46,909 bases of DNA from Lachnospiraceae bacterium (GCA_011959285.1 BLLW01000026.1:1-46909); one strand, 5' to 3'; shown: positions 1 to 8,228, counted from the stretch's first letter. Numbers and translations: made by a program. The notes: a model not told the origin generated them from the letters alone.

Positions 1-55
1 GGTAGAACACCAGCCTTCCAAGCTGGATACGTGGGTTCGATTCCCATCACCCGCT
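1..55 (+). tRNA. tRNA-Gly (anticodon TCC), 5' end cut by window start
   Basis: The sequence holds the D-loop end, the anticodon arm, the T arm and the 3' acceptor strand. The anticodon stem is CCAGC (10-14) pairing with GCTGG (22-26) around a seven-base loop with TCC at 17-19, which reads glycine codons GGA/GGG. The T arm has the usual GGTTCGATTCC core, and the acceptor 3' strand CACCCGC is at 48-54 with discriminator T55. CCA is not encoded. A run of T follows at once (57-60) and may act as part of a terminator. About 16-18 bases of the 5' end lie outside the window. Confidence 0.95.
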
Positions 56-1048
56 CTTTTTATTTGCCCGTAAATCAAAATTATCTTTGCGATATGCCTT
101 AGCAAAAATAAACACCCCAAAGACCAAATTCGCTGCCATCACCGCCAATACGCTTATAATGGTATTTTCATCCGCAGTTCCAGCATAGATTCCGCTAAGA
201 CTGTTATTTACAAAATGCATAATCACCAGCAGCCATATGTTTTCTGCTTCCATGTACACATACCCATAAAAAATCGCTGTACACACACAATTTACCACAG
301 TCATAAGCAGGCTGACCGCCCACATGCTCGGATTATTATGATAAAACAGGCTTAACGGAAGGTGCCATATTCCCCATATCACACCTAAAATCACAACGCC
401 GCCTCTAAGTCCAAAGCGCTTCTGTAAAAGGGGCTGAAAAAACCAGCGCCATCCATATTCTTCTCCAAAAAAGGCTGTAAATGTAAGAAAAAAGCTGAAA
501 CACAACAAAATCATCTGCACATAGACCGCCGGATGGGCAAGAACCTCCAGAAACGCCTTTACCTTGCCCTCCACTGCATACATCACGAAGCATCTTAAAA
601 AATAGAGCGCCAAGAACAGCAGAAAATAGCGCCACGGTCTTGCCCCTTTTTTACCCGAAAAGTTAAGCCCGCAGGTGCTTTTCACTGCCTTCTTCTCTGT
701 CAGCAGCAAAATAAAACATCCAATCCCTGCCACATATACTGCGTACTGCCACGACAGGACCACCTCCGGGCTGATTACACTGCCAATCGCCATAAAGATC
801 ATCATTGCTGCCGACAATAGAAATCCTATAAAATACCTTATAGGAAGGATTTCCTCCTTTTCCCTTGTAAAAAGCAGTGCAAGAATAACACCCGCTGCCG
901 GATAATACATCTGGGCATTGGGAAAGAGTTTTACATCATTCCCCTGGTTATAACTATAACCCATCAAAACACCCATAAGCGCCGTCAGACCAAAGACCGT
1001 CCCTCCAAAGATCCATAGTCTCTTTTTTTCTTTCTCATTCCACTCCAT
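47..1048 (-). CDS. CPBP family intramembrane glutamic endopeptidase
   Basis: A 333-residue polytopic membrane protein, probably with 8 or more hydrophobic segments. It carries the CPBP (CaaX protease and bacteriocin-processing, Abi) signature: EEYGWRWFF with the paired glutamates and the arginine three residues on, then a helix with GIWHLPLSL, and a C-terminal HFVNN segment. These are the catalytic positions of the Rce1/Abi family of glutamic intramembrane proteases. It starts at ATG with an AGGGAAGGAA ribosome binding site and lies 32 bases after an ABC exporter gene, so it is probably the last gene of that operon. Members of the family process peptides or confer bacteriocin self-immunity; the substrate here is unknown. 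Its stop codon (47-49) lies inside the 3' end of the convergent tRNA-Gly gene. Confidence 0.88.
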   Translation of the reverse strand: MEWNEKEKKRLWIFGGTVFGLTALMGVLMGYSYNQGNDVKLFPNAQMYYPAAGVILALLFTREKEEILPIRYFIGFLLSAAMMIFMAIGSVISPEVVLSWQYAVYVAGIGCFILLLTEKKAVKSTCGLNFSGKKGARPWRYFLLFLALYFLRCFVMYAVEGKVKAFLEVLAHPAVYVQMILLCFSFFLTFTAFFGEEYGWRWFFQPLLQKRFGLRGGVVILGVIWGIWHLPLSLFYHNNPSMWAVSLLMTVVNCVCTAIFYGYVYMEAENIWLLVIMHFVNNSLSGIYAGTADENTIISVLAVMAANLVFGVFIFAKAYRKDNFDLRANKKSG

Positions 1049-1080
1049 TTTCCTTCCCTCTTTTTGCCTTATTCCATAAT

Positions 1081-2838
1081 TCAGGCAAGTGCAAACTGGC
1101 TATTATAAAGTTCTGCATAAAATCCCTTCTTCTCAAGCAGCTCCCGATGGTTCCCCTGCTCTATGATATGCCCGTCCTTCATAACCAAAATGACGTCCGC
1201 ATTCTGTATGGTGGAGAGCCTGTGTGCCACAATAAAGCTGGTCCTCCCCTCCATCATGGCGGCAAACGCCTTCTGTATTTTGATTTCCGTCCTGGTATCG
1301 ATGGACGAAGTCGCTTCATCCAAAATCAGCATAGGCGGCAGGCTGAGCATCACTCTGGTGATACATAAAAGCTGCTTCTGCCCTTGGGAAAGGCTTCCTC
1401 CGTCCTCGCCGATCACCGTGTCATACCCCTCCGGCAAACGTCTGATGAAACTGTGGGCATGAGATTTCTTTGCCGCCGCAATTATTTCTTCCTCCGACGC
1501 ATCGGGCTTGCCCACCGTGATATTATCCCTTATGGTTCCCTTTTTCAGCCAGGTGTCCTGGAGAACCATCCCGTAAGAAGCGCGCAGGGATTTTCTGGTG
1601 ATATCCCGAATGTCGCTGCCCTCCACACAGATTGCTCCCTGGTCCACATCATAAAAGCGCATCAGCAGATTGATGATAGTGGTCTTTCCGCATCCTGTAG
1701 GTCCCACGATGGCGATTCTCTGCCCCGGCTTCACATGCAGATTCAAATCCTCAATCAGCTTGCGATCTTCCACATAGGAAAACGCTACATGGTCAAGATC
1801 CACTTTCCCCTGCACATGGTCAAGGACGAGCGCATCTATTTTGTCCGGTATCTGGGGCTCTTCTTCAATCAACTCAAAAATTCTGGCAGCACATGCCAAG
1901 GCACTCTGCAGCTCCGTAATGACCCCGGAAATCTCATTAAAAGGCTTGGTGTACTGATTGGCATAAGAAAGGAAACAGGTCAGCTGTCCCACGGAAAGTC
2001 CTCCCCGTATGACTGCAAGGGCGCCCGTAAGCCCTACCCCTGTGTACACAAGGCTGTTGACGAATCTGGTACAGGGATTGGTCAGGGAAGAAAAGAAGAT
2101 GGCACGGAGAGAATATTTTTCTAACCGCCCATTAATCTCATCAAATTTTTCCAAGGTCTCATCTTCTCTGTTAAAGGACTGGACCACCTTTTGATTACCG
2201 ATCATCTCATTAATCAGCGTAGTCTGCTCCCCCCTAGTCTCCGACTGAAGTTTGAACATACTAAACGTCTTTTTAGCGATAAATGCTGCTACAAACAAAG
2301 AAATCGGTGTAATGACCACAACAACAATGGTAATGGTAACATTCACAGACAACATAAACCCAAGAGTTCCAATAATCGTGATCACGCCCGTGAACAGCTG
2401 CGTAAAACCGATCAACAGTCCATCTGCAAACTGATCCACGTCCGCCACCACCCGGCTGACAATATCCCCATGGGAATGAGCATCCATATACTTAAGCGGC
2501 AGAGCTTCAAGCTTGCGAAATGCCTTTTTTCTGATATCCTGAATAATATTGTATACGATCTTATTGTTACAGATGCTCATAATCCACTGCGCAAACGCGG
2601 TGAGCAAGATGACCACCGCCATCCTTTTTAAGATTACGAACAAATCTGACCAGAAAGATTCCTGTCCGACCCGCAAGAGCATATCCACCGCGTCCCCCGT
2701 AAGAATCGGAAGATACAAGGTAAGCGCAACGCTCACCACCGCCATCAGAATCGTCAACGTCATAAGAGCTCCATATGGTTTGATATATTTAAGAACTTTA
2801 ACCAGCGTATCCTTCTGTCTGACTGTCTTCTCTTTCAT
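1081..2838 (-). CDS. ABC exporter half-transporter with consensus ATPase site (heterodimer partner)
   Basis: A 585-residue half-transporter: an N-terminal six-helix exporter domain (about residues 20-320) followed by a nucleotide-binding domain. The NBD has Walker A GPTGCGKTT, signature LSQGQKQLL, and Walker B running into LDEAT with the catalytic glutamate present, then the switch histidine in IVAHRLS. It lies 44 bases downstream of a second, similarly sized ABC gene whose catalytic glutamate is altered, the usual arrangement of heterodimeric multidrug/peptide exporters such as BmrCD, LmrCD and TM287/288. The ATG follows a GAAGGGG ribosome binding site. The substrate cannot be told from sequence; drugs, lipids or peptides are all possible. 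The neighbouring CPBP protease makes a peptide substrate worth considering, but this is inference. Confidence 0.93.
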   Translation of the reverse strand: MKEKTVRQKDTLVKVLKYIKPYGALMTLTILMAVVSVALTLYLPILTGDAVDMLLRVGQESFWSDLFVILKRMAVVILLTAFAQWIMSICNNKIVYNIIQDIRKKAFRKLEALPLKYMDAHSHGDIVSRVVADVDQFADGLLIGFTQLFTGVITIIGTLGFMLSVNVTITIVVVVITPISLFVAAFIAKKTFSMFKLQSETRGEQTTLINEMIGNQKVVQSFNREDETLEKFDEINGRLEKYSLRAIFFSSLTNPCTRFVNSLVYTGVGLTGALAVIRGGLSVGQLTCFLSYANQYTKPFNEISGVITELQSALACAARIFELIEEEPQIPDKIDALVLDHVQGKVDLDHVAFSYVEDRKLIEDLNLHVKPGQRIAIVGPTGCGKTTIINLLMRFYDVDQGAICVEGSDIRDITRKSLRASYGMVLQDTWLKKGTIRDNITVGKPDASEEEIIAAAKKSHAHSFIRRLPEGYDTVIGEDGGSLSQGQKQLLCITRVMLSLPPMLILDEATSSIDTRTEIKIQKAFAAMMEGRTSFIVAHRLSTIQNADVILVMKDGHIIEQGNHRELLEKKGFYAELYNSQFALA

Positions 2839-2882
2839 TTCTGTTACCCCTTCTATTTCTTACGCTTTACTGTATTATAAAT

Positions 2883-4649
2883 TTAATGCTCCATAGAAGC
2901 TTTTCCCGATTGCTGATCTGCGGGGCGCTCAAACTGAGAATAATAAATTTCCTGATACGCCTCACACCCCTTAAGGAGCTGTTCATGGGTGCCGATACCG
3001 GCAACGCATCCATCATCCAGCACGATAATCCGGTCTGCATGCATGAGAGAAGAAGCTCTCTGTGAGACGATGAACACTGTGGTTTCAAAAGGCATCTCCC
3101 TAACCGCCCTGCGCAGCTTAGCATCTGTGGCATAATCCAGCGCCGACGCGCTGTCATCCAGTATAAGAATCTCCGGCTTCTTGACCAGCGCTCTGGCAAT
3201 GGAGAGCCTTTGCTTCTGTCCGCCGGAAAGGTTTCTCCCTTCCTGTTCGACAGGCGCGTCCAGTCCTCCCTCTTTCTGCAGCACAAATTCTTTCGCCTGT
3301 GCAATTTCAAGGGCAGTCCAGAGTTCTTCTTCACTGGCATTCTCATTTCCCCAGAGCAGATTGTCTCGGATGCTTCCTTTAAACAGCACTGCCTTCTGCA
3401 TGACAATACCCACCTTATCCCTAAGGGCAGTCAGATCATACTCCCTGATATCTGCACCGTCTATCTTTATGCTTCCTTTTTCTGCCTCATAAAAGCGGGG
3501 AATCAAGTGTACCAGCGTAGTCTTTCCGGAACCCGTTCCGCCGATAACGCCAATGGTCTCTCCCCTCCCTGCATGAAAAGTGACATCACTGAGCGCCTCT
3601 TCGCCCCCTTCATGATATCTCATGGAAACATGTTCAAAGTCAATCGTCCCTTTCTCCTGTCCTTCTTTCAGCGTCCCTCCTGCATCTTTCATGCCTGTAG
3701 GAATCTCAAATATGCCTGCTACCCTGTTGCCGCAGGCAAAGGCTTTGGTTACAGTGATAATCAGATTCGCAAGTTTGACCAGTTCTATCAAAATCTGCGA
3801 CATATAGTTTACTAGCGCGACCACCTGCCCCTGGGTCAGGACGCCGGATTCCACCCGGACAGCGCCGGTATAAATCAGCACAATCAATCCGCCGTTGATA
3901 ATGATATAGGTAAGGGGATTCATAAGCGCTGAAACTTTAGCCGCCAGCACCTGTACCCTTTTTAAATAATCTGTCTGGCTGTCAAACTTCTCAATTTCCT
4001 CTTCCTCTTTTCCAAATGCACGGATCACTCTCACCCCGGTGAGATTCTCCCTGGTGATGCCAAGCACCCGGTCAAGCCCATTCTGCACCCGGCTAAACAG
4101 CGGAATACTGATTAAGATAATGCCGAAGACCACCACCGACAAAAGGGGAATCACCACCACAAAAATAAGCGCCGCCTTCACATCCACCGTAAATGCCATA
4201 ATCATAGCGCCGAACACAATAAACGGGGAGCGTAGGAACAAGCGGAGCACCATATTTACACCCGACTGAATCTGATTGATATCGCTGGTCATCCTGGTAA
4301 TCAGCGTGGAAGTTCCCTGCGCATCCATATTGGAAAAGGACAGGCTCTGAATATGCGCAAATAAGGCATGCCGCAGCTTAGTAGCAAACCCCACCGCCGC
4401 CTTTGCGGCAAAAAACTGCGCCGTCACGGAGCTGAGCAGTCCCGTCACACCCAGCCCTGCCATAATCAGGCACATCTTGATAATATAATTTTTGTCATTA
4501 TCGGAGATTCCCACATCGATCATGGAGGCGACCACCAGCGGAACAATTAGCTCAAAAGAAGCCTCCAGTAATTTAAACAGAGGCCCCAAAACACTTTCTT
4601 TTTTGTAATCTTTTAAATAAACAAGCAGACTTTTCATCTCAAAATTCAC
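2883..4649 (-). CDS. ABC exporter half-transporter with degenerate ATPase site (heterodimer partner)
   Basis: A 588-residue exporter half-transporter with an N-terminal transmembrane domain (about residues 15-310) and a C-terminal ATPase domain. Walker A is GGTGSGKTT and the signature is the canonical LSGGQKQRL, but Walker B ends LILDDSASALD: aspartate replaces the catalytic glutamate. The switch region reads IVSQRAS, with glutamine replacing the usual histidine. Both changes are the hallmark of the non-hydrolysing side of heterodimeric ABC exporters. The start is taken as GTG at 4649 because AGAGG sits seven bases upstream; an internal ATG four codons later (GAGATGAAA) lacks a site of its own. 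It lies 24 bases after the sufB-like gene and pairs with the gene at 1081-2838. Confidence 0.93.
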   Translation of the reverse strand: MNFEMKSLLVYLKDYKKESVLGPLFKLLEASFELIVPLVVASMIDVGISDNDKNYIIKMCLIMAGLGVTGLLSSVTAQFFAAKAAVGFATKLRHALFAHIQSLSFSNMDAQGTSTLITRMTSDINQIQSGVNMVLRLFLRSPFIVFGAMIMAFTVDVKAALIFVVVIPLLSVVVFGIILISIPLFSRVQNGLDRVLGITRENLTGVRVIRAFGKEEEEIEKFDSQTDYLKRVQVLAAKVSALMNPLTYIIINGGLIVLIYTGAVRVESGVLTQGQVVALVNYMSQILIELVKLANLIITVTKAFACGNRVAGIFEIPTGMKDAGGTLKEGQEKGTIDFEHVSMRYHEGGEEALSDVTFHAGRGETIGVIGGTGSGKTTLVHLIPRFYEAEKGSIKIDGADIREYDLTALRDKVGIVMQKAVLFKGSIRDNLLWGNENASEEELWTALEIAQAKEFVLQKEGGLDAPVEQEGRNLSGGQKQRLSIARALVKKPEILILDDSASALDYATDAKLRRAVREMPFETTVFIVSQRASSLMHADRIIVLDDGCVAGIGTHEQLLKGCEAYQEIYYSQFERPADQQSGKASMEH

Positions 4650-4673
4650 CTATCATCCTCTTGTGGATTTATC

Positions 4674-5600
4674 TCAATTCAAGAAATTCTCAATAATAAC
4701 GGCTTCCGCTGCTTCATCACTTAGTCCGAAGGTATTCAGCTTAATCAGCTGTTCATTGTTGATTCTTCCGATAGCTGCCTCATGGATGATTGCCGCATCC
4801 ACATGCTTTGCATCGATCTCCGGGATAGAGCATACCTGCGCCTTATCCATGATGATGGAATCGCACTGGATATGCGCATGGCAGAGTGCATTACCGATTG
4901 CCTTGGGGTGAAAAATTTGCTTCGATTCTCCTCTTGCCACAGAACGAGAGATGATCTGGGCGCTGCTGCCCGCTCCGTTTAAATAAATATCCATGTTGGA
5001 GACGGCACTTTGCTTATCATGTGTCATAAGCTTTTCCACCACGAACAACTTGGCATCTGCCCCCATCACAACCTCCGTCTCCCGTTTGGTGGAATCCACC
5101 CCTTTAATTTGAGCTGTGTCTAACGTAAAGACAGCATTTTCCTCCATAATGATCTTTGTTACCGGATTTAAAATCTTCGCTCCGGTGCCTTCGCCCTCGC
5201 CGTAATGTTTCTCTTCGTAACGCACATTGGCATTTTTCCCTACATGAAAGGTATGGATTCCGTCATGGCGGCTGTCGTTGCATCCGCTGTTATGAATGCC
5301 GCATCCTGCGATAATCGTCACCTGGGCGCCGTCCTCTATATAAAAATCATTGTATACTTCATCCGTCATTCCCGAAACTGCAACTACCACGGGAATATGC
5401 ACCTGCTCTCCCCTGGTTTCACCGCTGATATAAACATCGATTCCTTGTTTGTCTTCTTTGCGCTTAATCGTAATATGCTCTGTATTCCCATGACACAGGG
5501 AATATCCGTTATACCTGAGATTGTAAGCGCCTTCCTGCTTAAACCCTTCACTATCAATTTTTTCCAAAACAGATTCTGTTATCTGATCTATGTTTGCCAC
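4674..5600 (-). CDS. SufB/SufD-type Fe-S cluster scaffold (minimal SUF/SMS system)
   Basis: A 308-residue protein of the SufB/SufD beta-helix family. Family landmarks are GCGIHNSGCNDS in the middle, QCDSII, and the C-terminal HEAAIGRI followed by LNTFGLSDEAAE. E. coli SufB and SufD are about 495 and 423 residues, so this is a short core version lacking most of the N-terminal extension. Together with the upstream SufC it should form the ATP-driven scaffold on which iron-sulfur clusters are built in the cytoplasm. Only one SufB/D gene is present and there is no SufD partner, SufS cysteine desulfurase or SufU here. This matches the two-gene system described in clostridia and archaea as minimal SUF or SMS. 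Translation appears to start at GTG (5600) after AAGGAAG. Confidence 0.9.
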   Translation of the reverse strand: MANIDQITESVLEKIDSEGFKQEGAYNLRYNGYSLCHGNTEHITIKRKEDKQGIDVYISGETRGEQVHIPVVVAVSGMTDEVYNDFYIEDGAQVTIIAGCGIHNSGCNDSRHDGIHTFHVGKNANVRYEEKHYGEGEGTGAKILNPVTKIIMEENAVFTLDTAQIKGVDSTKRETEVVMGADAKLFVVEKLMTHDKQSAVSNMDIYLNGAGSSAQIISRSVARGESKQIFHPKAIGNALCHAHIQCDSIIMDKAQVCSIPEIDAKHVDAAIIHEAAIGRINNEQLIKLNTFGLSDEAAEAVIIENFLN

Positions 5601-5624
5601 TTTCTTCTTCCTTTCTCACGAGTC

Positions 5625-6356
5625 TCACGCTTTATGGGCAGGGTTCATGCAGACACAGCCGGTATCTTCATTCACCAGATCAGGAAATACCTTTTCCCTT
5701 TCATCGAGCGCTGCTATTTTTCCATCCCTGACCACCATGATCCGGTCTGCCATCTGAATGATTCTTTCCTGATGAGAAATCAAGATCAGGCTTTCCATTT
5801 TATTTTTATGAAGCTGTTCAAACTGTTTTACCAGCATGGAAAAACTCCATAAATCAATTCCTGCTTCCGGTTCGTCAAAAATACAAAGCTTGTGCGGTTT
5901 CGCTAAAACAGTTGCAATCTCCAGACGCTTCATCTCGCCGCCTGAAAGGGTATTGTCTACTTCCCGATTAAGATATTCCCGCGCACAAAGCCCTACACCG
6001 CTTAAATAGTCGCAGCATTTATTTTCCGGCAGCTCCCATCCTGCCGCCAGAGAGAGAAGCCTTTTCACCGTCATTCCCTTAAATCTGGGTGGCTGCTGAA
6101 AAGCAAACCCAATTCCTGCATTGGCACGCTGGGCAATGGTGTATTCCGTAATATCCGCACCATCCATTACAATAGCGCCGCTGTCCGGCTTTTCTATCCC
6201 CATAAGCAGTTTGGCGAGGGTAGATTTTCCCCCTCCGTTAGGTCCTGTGATGACCAGCATCTCACCGTCTTCAACCTTAAAACTGATATCCTCTATAATA
6301 CTCTTTTCCACTCCATTATCCAATGGATGAAAGACAAGATTTTTTACTTCCAGCAT
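5625..6356 (-). CDS. sufC: SufC, Fe-S cluster assembly ATPase
   Basis: A 243-residue ABC-type ATPase without a membrane domain. It has Walker A GPNGGGKST, signature LSGGEMKRLEIA, Walker B LCIFDEPEAGID and a switch histidine in LISHQERI. The EPEAGIDLWS context is close to SufC (EPDSGLDIDA in enterobacteria) rather than to a transporter ATPase. In the cell it dimerises with the SufB/D scaffold and hydrolyses ATP to open the complex for cluster assembly. It lies 11 bases after degV and 24 bases before the sufB-like gene, so all three are probably co-transcribed. The ATG follows AGAGGATTACT, a good ribosome binding site. Confidence 0.93.
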   Translation of the reverse strand: MLEVKNLVFHPLDNGVEKSIIEDISFKVEDGEMLVITGPNGGGKSTLAKLLMGIEKPDSGAIVMDGADITEYTIAQRANAGIGFAFQQPPRFKGMTVKRLLSLAAGWELPENKCCDYLSGVGLCAREYLNREVDNTLSGGEMKRLEIATVLAKPHKLCIFDEPEAGIDLWSFSMLVKQFEQLHKNKMESLILISHQERIIQMADRIMVVRDGKIAALDEREKVFPDLVNEDTGCVCMNPAHKA

Positions 6357-6367
6357 AGTAATCCTCT

Positions 6368-7252
6368 CTATTTCAAATACGCTTCATACTTTTCGTTGGT
6401 TTCATTTAAAAATACGATTCCCAGAATTCCCGGACCTGTGTGAGCGCCTATGGCACATCCCACTCTTCCTTCCAAAAGCCCTTTTACATGATACCGCTCC
6501 ACAAGTTCTCTCTTAATATACGCATACGCCTCTTTGTCCGTACCATAGCAGACACCTATGACCTGATTCTCAAGATTCTCGCCCTTCTCCCCAACCATAT
6601 CAAGAATCCTCTTCTGTGCTTTCTTCCATCCCCGCACTTTCTCTACAGCTTTCAGGGAACCATTCTCATCCACAATAATGATAGGCTTGATATCCAGCAC
6701 TGTACCCGCTAAAAAAGACGTCCTGCTCAGTCTCCCGCCCTTAAACAAATAGTCCAATTCTACCACGGTAACAGCATGTTCCATATGTTCGCAAAAAAAG
6801 TGTGCCGCTTCAATCAAAAGTTCCTTAGGCGCACCGTTCTTCTGCATACGCAGTACCCGCTCCACCGCCAGCCCGTATCCAACAGAAGCACATCTGGTAT
6901 CGATGATCGTCAGCTTAAAATCGGGATATTCCTCCAGGATCTCTTCATACGCCAGCTTTGCCGCATTGAAGGTTCCTGCTATTCCTGTGGAGAAGCACAG
7001 GTATAACACCTCATCCCCTCTTTGTGCAAACAGTCTGAAATGTTCCTCGAACATATATTGGCTGATATGATAGGTTTTGATATCCTTGCCGGATGCCTGT
7101 ATTTCATAAAACTGGTCCGGAAAAATCGTTTCCCCGTCAAAGTAATCCGTTCCCTCTATTGTAACAGGAGTAGGCATCACATGAAGATCATATTCCTTGA
7201 TGACACTTTCCGGTACATCGGAAGCTGAGTCTGTAATTATACAAAAAGCCAT
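6368..7252 (-). CDS. DegV family fatty-acid-binding protein
   Basis: A 294-residue cytoplasmic protein with the DegV fold. Landmarks are the N-terminal ITDSASDVP, the STGIAGTF loop, the IDTRCASVGYG segment and FKGGRLSRT in the middle. DegV/FakB proteins bind a long-chain fatty acid and, with the FakA kinase, present it for phosphorylation; no fakA is in this window, so a FakB role is only inferred. GGAGGAGAAGAA precedes the ATG. It is the first gene of a close-packed minus-strand run that continues into sufC, sufB-like, the ABC pair and the CPBP protease, with gaps of 11 to 44 bases. Confidence 0.92.
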   Translation of the reverse strand: MAFCIITDSASDVPESVIKEYDLHVMPTPVTIEGTDYFDGETIFPDQFYEIQASGKDIKTYHISQYMFEEHFRLFAQRGDEVLYLCFSTGIAGTFNAAKLAYEEILEEYPDFKLTIIDTRCASVGYGLAVERVLRMQKNGAPKELLIEAAHFFCEHMEHAVTVVELDYLFKGGRLSRTSFLAGTVLDIKPIIIVDENGSLKAVEKVRGWKKAQKRILDMVGEKGENLENQVIGVCYGTDKEAYAYIKRELVERYHVKGLLEGRVGCAIGAHTGPGILGIVFLNETNEKYEAYLK

Positions 7253-7372
7253 TTCTTCTCCTCCATCAACAATTCTTTAAAATTTCAATATTACTATACT
7301 ACATTTACCAGATTTATGCATCTTAAAAATTTCTAAGCATATGATAATGCAAAAAGAAACAGGAAGTTTATG

Positions 7373-7870
7373 ATGCATTCTAATCAAGCCACTCCCAGAA
7401 TCCCCTTTTTGCAGCTACTGACCTATGAACGTCCCGATGCGGCAGCCTGGATTACCGGCAACGCCTCCCATCCCAGACTTTCAGGTCTAGTTAAATTTTA
7501 CCGCACAACTTACGGCGGCGTCCTGGTGGAAGCAGAAATCTTTGGTCTTCCCAACATAGACCAGCAGGGCTCCTCCAATTTTTATGCAATGCATATTCAT
7601 GAATTCGGCAACTGCTCCGACAATTTTGAAAAAACAGGCAGCCACTACAACCCTTCCAAGGATTCCCATCCTGACCATGCCGGAGATCTGCTCCCTATCA
7701 TGGGCAATCAAGGCTATGCCTGGTCTGCGTTTTATGACAAACGCTTTACCATAGAAGAAATTATTGGCAAATCTGTGATTATTCATTCTAACCGCGACGA
7801 TTTTACCACCCAGCCCTCCGGCGATTCGGGCACGAAAATCGGATGCGGGGAAATCAGAAAATTACTCTGA
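7373..7870 (+). CDS. Cu/Zn superoxide dismutase family protein, no signal peptide
   Basis: A 165-residue SodC-family protein. Metal ligands are complete by alignment with bovine SOD1: copper site H74, H76, H91, H138; zinc site H91, H99, H102, D105; disulfide cysteines C81 and C158. The arginine that guides superoxide to copper (Arg143 in animals) is replaced by K155 in the motif GTKIGCG. The N terminus has no signal peptide or lipobox, unlike most bacterial SodC, which are exported. The second of two adjacent ATGs is chosen because AGGAAG (7361-7366) is seven bases from it but only four from the first. It stands alone on the plus strand, divergent from degV. Enzymatic activity is not assured; a metal-binding or chaperone role is an alternative. 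Confidence 0.88.
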   Translation: MHSNQATPRIPFLQLLTYERPDAAAWITGNASHPRLSGLVKFYRTTYGGVLVEAEIFGLPNIDQQGSSNFYAMHIHEFGNCSDNFEKTGSHYNPSKDSHPDHAGDLLPIMGNQGYAWSAFYDKRFTIEEIIGKSVIIHSNRDDFTTQPSGDSGTKIGCGEIRKLL

Positions 7871-7898
7871 TCCTTTCCGCTAATCTCTTTGTGACCAT

Positions 7899-7933
7899 AC
7901 AGCCCCGGATTTTTTAACTATCGCCGGGGCTGT
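7899..7933. other. Perfect inverted repeat after the SOD-like gene
   Basis: ACAGCCCCGG (7899-7908) and CCGGGGCTGT (7924-7933) form a perfect ten-base inverted repeat around a 15-base loop that contains six T. It lies 28 bases after the stop codon of the SOD-like gene and before the convergent 61-residue gene. A U tract after the stem is lacking on both strands, so it is not a textbook intrinsic terminator, but its position between convergent genes suggests transcript-end formation. Confidence 0.5.
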
Positions 7934-7961
7934 GCATTTGTCTTATTCCTGTCCCAATTTA

Positions 7962-8147
7962 TCACTCATCTTCCAGATCAAAAAGCTTTCCCGTGGCAAA
8001 AGGACTCCCCACATCGCATCTGCCATGATGATAGGTCTTTTCCACTCCTCCCGCCTCCACTTCCTTGGAAACTTCTACTTTCAAACGGCTGATTCCCTTC
8101 TCCGACATAGAATCCAGCATCTTCATTACTTCCTCCACCTGATCCAT
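7962..8147 (-). CDS. Conserved-looking 61-residue hypothetical protein
   Basis: A short acidic protein starting MDQVEEVMKML, with an N-terminal helix of about 20 residues and a C-terminal motif YHHGRCDVGSPFATG that has a His pair and one Cys. The second in-frame ATG (8147) is used as start because the GGGGGGA ribosome binding site lies directly against the first ATG (8153) and about seven bases from the second. The codons look like those of neighbouring genes, and the overlapping frame in the same region gives a Gly/Ser-rich product that looks artificial. The C-terminal motif resembles small uncharacterised Lachnospiraceae proteins as I remember them; no function is assigned. It lies downstream of the purH terminator and so probably has its own promoter. 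Confidence 0.6.
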   Translation of the reverse strand: MDQVEEVMKMLDSMSEKGISRLKVEVSKEVEAGGVEKTYHHGRCDVGSPFATGKLFDLEDE

Positions 8148-8182
8148 TACCATTCCCCCCTTCTTTCCTGACTCTGCTTACG

Positions 8183-8209
8183 AAAAAGGAGCAGTCGCCC
8201 GCTCCTTTT
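8183..8209 (-). terminator. Intrinsic terminator after the AICAR transformylase gene
   Basis: On the minus strand AAAAGGAGC pairs with GCTCCTTTTT around an eight-base loop, and the stem runs straight into a T run. It begins about 20 bases after the stop codon of the gene at 8229-9407. Confidence 0.8.
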
Positions 8210-8228
8210 AAATCAAAATCCATATAAC

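Noticed and set aside
1384-2124. Plus-strand open reading frame of 246 codons
   Set aside because: Antisense to a clear ABC exporter ATPase gene; composition is that of a shadow frame.
2867-3406. Minus-strand 179-codon frame overlapping the second ABC gene in another frame
   Set aside because: The ABC reading has all ATPase motifs; this frame is Arg/Ser/Cys-rich noise.
7899-7933. Inverted repeat after the SOD-like gene as an intrinsic terminator
   Set aside because: The stem is perfect, but neither strand has a T run after it, so it is listed only as an inverted repeat.
7978-8223. Minus-strand 81-codon frame overlapping the 61-residue gene
   Set aside because: It gives a Gly/Ser-rich sequence, would start inside the purH terminator, and lacks a ribosome binding site; the other frame has both a site and a plausible motif.
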